From assembly GCA_016194625.1 (NCBI GenBank), contig JACQBB010000429.1, positions 1-5,571 on the forward strand: 5,571 nucleotides of DNA, in the 5' to 3' direction. This document shows, one piece after another, positions 1 to 3,794 of the stretch (positions are counted from its first letter, which is position 1; the number at the start of each line of letters is the position of its first letter). This DNA is from Elusimicrobiota bacterium. GTDB lineage: Bacteria > Elusimicrobiota > Elusimicrobia > UBA1565 > UBA9628. The position numbers and the translations under genes are program-made. The notes below the pieces were generated by a model. The model was given only the letters and a program-made list of their open reading frames with translations, was not told where the DNA came from and made no database searches.

Positions 1-200
1 GACGAGCGGCCCTCGAAGCGGTCCAGGCCGGCGAGGAACGCGGCGAAGGTCTCCTGCACGACCTCCTCGGCGTCGGCACGGGAGAGGCCCAGGGCCAGCG
101 CGCCGGCCAGGAGATTGGGGAGGTTCTCGTCCACCAGCGCGGTCAGGACCTCCGGCTTGCGCCCGCGCAGGTCCTCCAGGCTCCACTTGGTCGCGGCCAT
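1..200 (-). CDS. ECF-type RNA polymerase sigma factor, N-terminal part (runs off the left edge)
   Basis: Only the first 66 codons are visible, reading leftward from the ATG at 200-198. Residues about 34-60 read LSRADAEEVVQETFAAF followed by LAGLDRFEGRS. This is the typical sigma-70 region 2 pattern (D-A-E-E/D-V-V-Q-E-T-F, then a hydrophobic helix and a D-R-F-x-G element), which binds core polymerase and the -10 element. Regions 3/4 and any regulatory C-terminal domain lie outside the window, so the ECF subgroup cannot be assigned. The gene is divergent from the phosphate transporter, with 96 bp between the two starts. The ribosome site is weak: a GGGG six bases before the ATG. A short -10-like element lies just upstream. 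Family assignment is good; its targets are unknown, and control of the neighbouring operon would be a guess. Confidence 0.82.
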   Translation of the reverse strand, partial: MAATKWSLEDLRGRKPEVLTALVDENLPNLLAGALALGLSRADAEEVVQETFAAFLAGLDRFEGRS

Positions 201-212
201 AAGATGCCCCGG

Positions 213-220
213 ATTCTAGC
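213..220 (-). promoter_or_regulatory. Candidate extended -10 promoter for the sigma-factor gene
   Basis: Read on the minus strand, the sequence is GCTAGAAT preceded by T, giving TGC-TAGAAT. This is a TGn extension plus a hexamer matching TATAAT at five of six positions. No -35 hexamer is recognisable at the usual spacing, which extended -10 promoters can tolerate. A start about seven bases downstream would leave a leader of only about six bases before the ATG at 200, so the mRNA would be nearly leaderless. That fits the weak ribosome site. The rest of 201-296 shows no other convincing promoter or operator, including none for the divergent phosphate transporter. Confidence 0.3.
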
Positions 221-283
221 ATTGCGCCGCGAGAGGCCGGCTGTAACGAACGACGCCCCTCCCGCACTCATCAGCAGGACCAC

Positions 284-289
284 AGGAGG
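284..289 (+). promoter_or_regulatory. Strong Shine-Dalgarno that fixes the PiT start at 297
   Basis: AGGAGG lies seven bases before the ATG at 297. The in-frame ATG at 204 has no comparable site. It would add 31 polar, Arg/Pro-rich residues before the first membrane helix, so 297 is the preferred start. Confidence 0.85.
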
Positions 290-296
290 CCCGCGC

Positions 297-1283
297 ATGA
301 CCTTGATGACGGAACTCGGACTCGCCGCCGCCGCCGGACTCGCCTTCGCCAACGGAGCCAACGACATCTCGAAATCGATCGCGACGCTGGTCGGCAGCGG
401 CGAGTCGAGTTATCGGAAAGCCGTCGTCCTGACGGCCCTGGCGACCGCGACCGGAGCCGTGCTCTCCTCGGCCTGGGCGGTCAAGATGACGCTGCTGTTC
501 ACGCACGGCATGCTGTCGCCGCAGGTACAGATCAACCAGCTCTTCGCGATGGCGGTGTTGGGCGGCGCCATCCTCTGGGTCGCCCTGGCCAGCCGATTCG
601 GCTGGCCGGTGTCGACCACGCACGCGATCGTCGGCAGCGTGATCCTCACCGGCGTGTACACCTTCGGTTTCGATAGCGTGTTCTGGGCGAGCGTCACGAA
701 GAAGGTCATCGTGCCCCTGTTGCTGTCTCCGCTCGTGGCCTATGGGCTGTCGATCCTTCTCTTCCGCGGACTGAACTGGCTCTGTCGCGAGAAATACTGC
801 CTCAATTGCCACTGGTCGCACTGGATGAGCGCGATGGCCAGCGGCTTCGCGCGCGGGCTCAACGACACGCCGAAGATCGCGGCGCTGGGGTTGACCTTCT
901 ACTACCTGATCGACCCGGCCGCGGTCGTGGCTCCGCGCTGGTTCTTCCTGGTCCTGGCCGTCGCCATGGCCGCAGGAGCCATCACCATGGGCTACAAGAC
1001 GACGGAGACCCTGGCCGTCAAGGTCACCGAGATGGACCACCTGGAGGGCTTCGCCGCCAACCTGGCGACCTCGCTGCTGGTGGTCGCCGGAGCGACGCAA
1101 GGATGGCCGATGTCCACGACCCACGTCGCCGGCGGCGGCATCATGGGCATCGGCGTGAAGAAGGGCCGCGGCTCCGTCCGCTGGGGGACCGTCGGCGAGA
1201 TCGCCCTCGCCTGGGTCGTCACCTTGCCGGCGGCGGGCGGCCTGGGCGTGACGGTTTATTGGCTGATGCGCCGTTGCATGTGA
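297..1283 (+). CDS. PiT-family inorganic phosphate transporter
   Basis: This is a 328-residue integral membrane protein of the PiT (PF01384) family, which takes up inorganic phosphate, often as a metal-phosphate complex, by cation symport. The internal duplication typical of the family is clear. Repeat one has GANDISKS at residues 20-27 and GWPVSTTH at 102-109. Repeat two has RGLNDTPK at 186-193 and GWPMSTTH at 269-276. The GxND aspartates D23 and D190 and the STTH motifs are the expected substrate-site elements. Several hydrophobic segments cover most of the chain, and the length is at the compact end for the family. An unusual Cys/His cluster, C163-x4-C168-x2-C171-H172 with H175, lies at the junction of the two halves. 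No PhoU-like accessory gene, a common partner of PiT genes, is next to it. It is first in a run of plus-strand genes, 51 bp before the zinc-finger gene. The family call is firm; the transported ion form is not visible. Confidence 0.95.
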   Translation: MTLMTELGLAAAAGLAFANGANDISKSIATLVGSGESSYRKAVVLTALATATGAVLSSAWAVKMTLLFTHGMLSPQVQINQLFAMAVLGGAILWVALASRFGWPVSTTHAIVGSVILTGVYTFGFDSVFWASVTKKVIVPLLLSPLVAYGLSILLFRGLNWLCREKYCLNCHWSHWMSAMASGFARGLNDTPKIAALGLTFYYLIDPAAVVAPRWFFLVLAVAMAAGAITMGYKTTETLAVKVTEMDHLEGFAANLATSLLVVAGATQGWPMSTTHVAGGGIMGIGVKKGRGSVRWGTVGEIALAWVVTLPAAGGLGVTVYWLMRRCM

Positions 1284-1334
1284 ATCGACCGGGAGGAACG
1301 ATGAGACGCGCAGGTTCCCCCGGATGGAGGAGTC

Positions 1335-1502
1335 ATGGAAGACAATGCCCTGACGTGCCGCCGCTGCAACATGAGCGAGGAATCCGGACAGACGGGGTGG
1401 AGGAAGTGCGACAAGTGCGGGGAGTCGTGGTGCCCGAAGTGCGCCCCGGTCGAGGACCGCTGCTCGAACTGCGTGGGCGGCGTCTTGAAGCCCGTGCCAT
1501 GA
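1335..1502 (+). CDS. Small eight-cysteine zinc-finger protein (55 aa)
   Basis: This small ORF encodes 55 residues with four CxxC pairs: C8/C11, C25/C28, C33/C36 and C43/C46. The spacing C-x2-C-x13-C-x2-C-x4-C-x2-C-x6-C-x2-C should bind two zinc ions. It resembles the cross-brace order of FYVE/RING-like fingers; the CDKCGESWCPKC segment is especially similar in layout. Third positions are strongly G/C biased. GGAGGAG at 1326-1332 precedes the ATG, and the stop overlaps the next gene's start as ATGA (1499-1502). These points support a real gene despite its size. No enzymatic residues are evident. A role as a zinc-binding adaptor, or as a partner of the coupled AhpD-like protein, is inference only. 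I do not recognise a named family. Confidence 0.8.
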   Translation: MEDNALTCRRCNMSEESGQTGWRKCDKCGESWCPKCAPVEDRCSNCVGGVLKPVP

Positions 1503-2068
1503 GCGAGGAGACGACGAAGGCGTGGATCCGCATCATCGAACCCGACGCGGCCGAAGGGGACCTCAAGGCCGTCTACGACGCGACGAAGGGGAAGCGCGGC
1601 GCCTTGGCCGCCGTGCACAAGGTCCACAGCCTGCATCCCGAGACGCTGACCGCGCACATGGCGTTGTACATGGAGCTTCTGTTCGGACAGTCCCCCCTCT
1701 CGCGACGCGAGCGCGAGGCCATCGCCGTCGCGGTCTCGCGGACGAACGGCTGCGCTTACTGCGTCGCGCATCACTCCGAGGCGCTCGGGCGCTATGAGAA
1801 GGACGCGGACGTCATGGCGGCGATCCGCGAGGGCCGCTGGCGTGCGCTCGACGCGCGGACATCCCGCCTCTGCCGCTACGCGGAGAAGATCACGCGGGAT
1901 CCGGCTTCCATCCGGGAGTCCGACGTCGCGCTCCTACGCGCCTGCGGCCTGGACGACCGCGCGATCTTGGACGCCGCGCAGATCGCCGCGTACTTCAACT
2001 TCGTCAACCGCCTCGTGCTCGGCCTCGGCATCGGGCTCGAAGAGAAGCGAGACGGCTATCGGTACTGA
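1499..2068 (+). CDS. AhpD-like peroxidase-related protein (CMD family), paralog 1
   Basis: The product has 189 residues and a carboxymuconolactone decarboxylase/AhpD fold. It looks like the 'uncharacterized peroxidase-related enzyme' group. The core motif is TNGCAYCVAHHSEAL with C85, C88 and H92 in the AhpD CxxCxxxH pattern, preceded by the conserved LSRREREAIAVAVS helix that carries acidic residues E71/E73. The C-terminal YFNFVNRLVLGLGI segment is typical of this group. AhpD proteins use the two cysteines to reduce hydroperoxides with an external thiol reductant; that activity here is inferred from the family. The start at 1499 is chosen because it overlaps the zinc-finger stop and begins the family-like region. 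Its own ribosome site (GAAG, 1487-1490) is weak, so coupling is likely. The same frame is open upstream, and an ATG at 1301 with a good ribosome site would add 66 residues overlapping the zinc-finger gene. That stretch lacks family similarity and coding bias. Confidence 0.9.
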   Translation: MSEETTKAWIRIIEPDAAEGDLKAVYDATKGKRGALAAVHKVHSLHPETLTAHMALYMELLFGQSPLSRREREAIAVAVSRTNGCAYCVAHHSEALGRYEKDADVMAAIREGRWRALDARTSRLCRYAEKITRDPASIRESDVALLRACGLDDRAILDAAQIAAYFNFVNRLVLGLGIGLEEKRDGYRY

Positions 2069-2077
2069 GAAGCGCTC

Positions 2078-2233
2078 ATGACCGATCTACAAATCTTCGG
2101 GGACTCCGCCGGGGCGATCTCGCTGCTGCTGCTCGGCGTCGCCCTCGTCGCCTGCGGGGCGGATGTCTGTTGGCTCCGGTTCAAGCGCGGCGGCGTCAAG
2201 GAACGGCAGGCCGTCGCCCCGCGTCGCTGGTAG
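2078..2233 (+). CDS. Small single-pass membrane protein (51 aa), unknown function
   Basis: This is a short ORF from the ATG at 2078 to the TAG at 2231-2233, starting nine bases after the first AhpD-like gene. A weak GAGAAG ribosome site lies just upstream. Residues about 10-31 form one hydrophobic segment (AGAISLLLLGVALVACGADV) containing two cysteines in its distal half (CGADVC). It is followed by a basic tail (RFKRGGVKER and RR near the end). The basic tail suggests N-terminus out and C-terminus in the cytoplasm. I do not recognise a family. Its position between two AhpD-like genes suggests co-transcription with them and perhaps a membrane anchor or redox partner, which is speculation. It could be a chance ORF, but the spacing, the hydrophobic run and the filling of an otherwise empty gap favour a gene. 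Confidence 0.6.
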   Translation: MTDLQIFGDSAGAISLLLLGVALVACGADVCWLRFKRGGVKERQAVAPRRW

Positions 2234-2266
2234 TCCGGCGAGTCGTCATCTTAGCACGGCCTCATC

Positions 2267-2276
2267 AAGGAGGGAG
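2267..2276 (+). promoter_or_regulatory. Strong Shine-Dalgarno fixing the start of the second AhpD-like gene
   Basis: AAGGAGGGAG sits directly before the ATG at 2280, with AGGAGG six bases from it. The reading frame is open from further upstream (ATG at 2163), but that start lies inside the small membrane gene and would add Ser/Arg-rich sequence unlike the family. Confidence 0.85.
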
Positions 2277-2279
2277 AAC

Positions 2280-2837
2280 ATGTCATTCAAGATCCACAGC
2301 ATCGAGAGCGCGCCGGCGGGATCCAAGGCGATCCTGGAAGGGTATGAGAAGAAGCTCGGCTTCGTGCCGAACCTGATGGGCGTCATGGCGTCGAGCCCGG
2401 CGGCCATCGAGGGCTACGTCGCCCTGAACCAACTCTTCGAGAAGACCTCGTTCACGCCCGCCGAGCGCCAGATCGTCCTGCTCGAGGTCAGCTTCGTCAA
2501 CGGCTGCGGCTACTGCATGGCGGCGCACACCGCGATCGCCAAGATGCAGGGCGTCCCCGACGCGGTCGTCGGCGCCGTGCGCGGCGGAGAGCCGATCTCC
2601 GACGCGATGCTTCAGGCGCTGCGCGCCTTCACGCGCTCCGTCGTCGAGACGCGCGGCTATCCGACCGAGGGCGCGAAGAACGCGTTCCTGAAAGCAGGCT
2701 ACGGTCAGACGCAGATCCTTGAGGTCATCCTCGGCGTGGCCATGAAGACTTTGTCCAACTACGTCAACCACGCCGCCGAGACGCCGCTCGACGCCGCCTT
2801 CGAGCCGGCACGCTGGAGCCGGCCGCAGAAGGCCTGA
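2280..2837 (+). CDS. Carboxymuconolactone decarboxylase/AhpD-family protein, paralog 2
   Basis: The product has 185 residues and a CMD (PF02627) domain. The active-site segment is VNGCGYCMAAHTAI, with C76, C79 and H83 in the CxxCxxxH pattern of AhpD. It is preceded by a helix with E62 and E69 (TPAERQIVLLEVSF). The N-terminal GFVPNLMGVMASSP stretch and the C-terminal VAMKTLSNYVNHAAETPLD stretch are typical of CMD-family proteins annotated as putative alkylhydroperoxidases. The likely role is thiol-dependent peroxide reduction in the cytoplasm, inferred from the family; true carboxymuconolactone decarboxylase activity is unlikely given the redox CxxC. It shares the fold and motif with the protein at 1499-2068 but differs in most of the rest, so the pair is not a recent duplication. 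It is last in the plus-strand run, 46 bp after the small membrane gene, and is followed by strong hairpins. Confidence 0.92.
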   Translation: MSFKIHSIESAPAGSKAILEGYEKKLGFVPNLMGVMASSPAAIEGYVALNQLFEKTSFTPAERQIVLLEVSFVNGCGYCMAAHTAIAKMQGVPDAVVGAVRGGEPISDAMLQALRAFTRSVVETRGYPTEGAKNAFLKAGYGQTQILEVILGVAMKTLSNYVNHAAETPLDAAFEPARWSRPQKA

Positions 2838-2851
2838 CGCGGCCGTCCGCG
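2838..2851. repeat. Minor inverted repeat left of the main hairpin
   Basis: CGCGG (2838-2842) pairs with CCGCG (2847-2851) across a CCGT loop. It starts at the first base after the stop codon of the second AhpD-like gene and abuts the main hairpin, sharing base 2851 with it. The stem is short and could arise by chance in GC-rich DNA. Confidence 0.4.
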
Positions 2852-2884
2852 GTCCGGGGCGCCCGCCGGAGGGCGCCCCGGACC
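2851..2884. terminator. Perfect 14-bp hairpin between convergent operons, probable bidirectional terminator
   Basis: GGTCCGGGGCGCCC at 2851-2864 is the exact reverse complement of GGGCGCCCCGGACC at 2871-2884, with a six-base loop (GCCGGA). It starts 14 bp after the stop of the plus-strand AhpD-like gene and lies just beyond the end of the minus-strand operon. No T-tract follows on either strand, so it is not a textbook intrinsic terminator. In GC-rich bacteria such tract-less hairpins may terminate or protect 3' ends. Function is inferred from position and stem strength. Confidence 0.7.
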
Positions 2885-2885
2885 C

Positions 2886-2904
2886 GGAGCGGCCTCACCG
2901 CTCC
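2886..2904. repeat. Minor inverted repeat right of the main hairpin
   Basis: GGAGCGG (2886-2892) pairs with CCGCTCC (2898-2904) around a five-base loop. The loop contains the stop codon (2895-2897) of the possible 47-residue minus-strand ORF. Minus-strand transcripts would meet this hairpin just before the 14-bp stem, so the two may act together at the 3' end. Confidence 0.45.
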
Positions 2905-3038
2905 AGCGGAGGCACGGACCAAAGGGTATCGCTGTCCCGGAGCACTCCGCGCCGCCGACGATGTAAAAGGCGGTCTTCCCCGAACACGCCGGACCGCAGG
3001 CTCAACAACGCGACCGGCAGCTTCGATTCGGCTTTCAT
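2895..3038 (-). CDS. Possible 47-aa ORF at the end of the minus operon, unknown
   Basis: It starts at the ATG at 3038, which overlaps the stop of the VTT gene as ATGA. A GGGGGA ribosome-like stretch lies a few bases upstream, and the ORF ends inside the terminator-proximal hairpin. The product is Arg-rich in its second half (HRRRRGVLR), has no recognisable domain and no membrane segment. Its N-terminus (MKAESKLPVALLSL) weakly resembles a signal peptide. Position and coupling favour translation. The composition, and the ease with which 47-codon ORFs arise in GC-rich DNA, argue against a functional protein. If it is not a gene, 2895-3034 is simply a 3' untranslated stretch with nothing else I can identify. 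Confidence 0.35.
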   Translation of the reverse strand: MKAESKLPVALLSLRSGVFGEDRLLHRRRRGVLRDSDTLWSVPPLER

Positions 3039-3706
3039 CCGTCCCCCTTCAGGCCCGACATGGGAACGACGCGAGATTCCTGAGGTCGGCGCAACAGCTT
3101 GGCACCGCCGAGAGCGAGCGCCAGCACGGCGCCGGAAAAAACCAATAGACGCGGATCTCTCCAAGAACTGCCGAGGAACACGAAGCAGATCACGCCGGGC
3201 ACGATCCCGACGAACGTGGCGGCCGCGAAGGCGGCGTAGCTCATGCCCGTGAGACCGGCGGCGAAGTTGACGACGTCGAAGGGCGCGAAGAGCAGGCGCA
3301 GGATCAAGACGGAGCGGAAGGCGTCCGCGCTCAACCGCCGCTCCAGGCCGCTGAGAACTCCGCCCGCCAGACTTTTGGTCCACTCCCGCCCGATGAGACG
3401 CGCCGCCCAAAACGCGACGCCCGCGCTGATGTTCTCGCCGACCAGCGTGAACAGGGTCCCGCCCAAGGGCCCCCAGATCAGACCGGAAGCGACCGTCATG
3501 AACGTCGCCGGTACGAAGGTCAACGGCCGGACGGCGAAGATCAGCACGTAGACCGCGGGGCCGTACGGCCCCAGTCCCGAGATCCAGGCGCGCAGCGCCT
3601 CGGGCCAAAGATGCGGCGGCACGCCGCGACGACGGAGAACCTCCCCGGTCGCCCCGGCGAACGCGACCCACGACAACCCGGCCGCGACCTTCGCTCGCCG
3701 CTTCAA
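3035..3706 (-). CDS. TVP38/TMEM64 (VTT-domain) family membrane protein
   Basis: From a TTG at 3706 this gives 223 residues, the usual size for the family. A basic start (KRR) precedes a first hydrophobic helix at about 7-24. The VTT core follows: VRPLTFVPATFMTVASGLIWGP (about 59-80), a glycine-rich helix to FWAARLIGRE at 99-108, then RLLFAPFDVVNFAAGLTG (137-154) and GIVPGVICFVFLGSSW. A final helix lies near the C-terminus, before RRPQE. DedA/VTT proteins are inner-membrane proteins with re-entrant loops, linked to lipid scrambling or membrane homeostasis; the substrate here is unknown. No in-frame ATG or GTG exists upstream before a stop, and no ribosome site sits before the TTG. That TTG overlaps the stop of a well-initiated 26-residue ORF, so coupled initiation, or a frameshift joining the two, is likely. 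It lies downstream of the MerA-like gene in the same operon. Confidence 0.88.
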   Translation of the reverse strand: MKRRAKVAAGLSWVAFAGATGEVLRRRGVPPHLWPEALRAWISGLGPYGPAVYVLIFAVRPLTFVPATFMTVASGLIWGPLGGTLFTLVGENISAGVAFWAARLIGREWTKSLAGGVLSGLERRLSADAFRSVLILRLLFAPFDVVNFAAGLTGMSYAAFAAATFVGIVPGVICFVFLGSSWRDPRLLVFSGAVLALALGGAKLLRRPQESRVVPMSGLKGDG

Positions 3707-3783
3707 ACCAAGAATAGGCTGCCTGCCGGGGACTCACCCATCGGTGCCCCTCCTCCCGCGGGCTGGCGACCTAGGACGCTCAT
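3703..3783 (-). CDS. 26-aa leader-like ORF overlapping the TTG start of the VTT gene
   Basis: The ATG at 3783 is preceded by AAGGAGG (3794-3788), which begins at the MerA-like stop codon. The ORF encodes MSVLGRQPAGGGAPMGES followed by PAGSLFLV, then TGA at 3705-3703. A second in-frame ATG at 3741 also has a purine-rich ribosome site (AGGAGGGG). The final TGA overlaps the TTG start of the VTT gene as TTGA. It has no recognisable domain. It could be a coupling leader that delivers ribosomes to the poor TTG start, or the true N-terminus of the VTT protein separated by a single-base indel (real or from sequencing). I slightly favour coupling, because the VTT protein is full length without it. Confidence 0.4.
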   Translation of the reverse strand: MSVLGRQPAGGGAPMGESPAGSLFLV

Positions 3784-3787
3784 GCCG

Positions 3788-3794
3788 CCTCCTT
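3788..3794 (-). promoter_or_regulatory. Strong Shine-Dalgarno after the MerA-like stop
   Basis: AAGGAGG on the minus strand is four bases before the ATG at 3783 and shares a base with the stop codon of the upstream gene. It is the best ribosome site in this part of the operon, yet it serves only a 26-residue ORF unless the reading frame shifts into the VTT gene. Confidence 0.7.

Noticed and set aside
241..260. Possible Pho box (CTGTAACGAACG) before the phosphate transporter
   Set aside because: Only a partial half-site resemblance with no second repeat at the expected spacing.
204..296. Upstream in-frame ATG extending the PiT protein by 31 residues
   Set aside because: It has no ribosome site, a polar Arg/Pro-rich composition, and sits four bases from the divergent sigma-factor start. 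The AGGAGG before 297 fits the family N-terminus.
216..1124. 302-codon minus-strand open frame opposite the PiT gene
   Set aside because: It is His/Arg/Gly-rich with no domain, and lies antisense to a clear transporter with all family motifs.
2163..2279. Upstream start for the second AhpD-like protein
   Set aside because: It lies inside the small membrane gene, encodes Ser/Arg-rich sequence, and the strong ribosome site points to 2280.
2895..3737. 280-codon minus frame starting at a GTG and overlapping the VTT gene
   Set aside because: Across 3035-3706 it is out of phase with the VTT protein and Arg-rich. Only its last 47 codons, from the coupled ATG at 3038, could be a gene.
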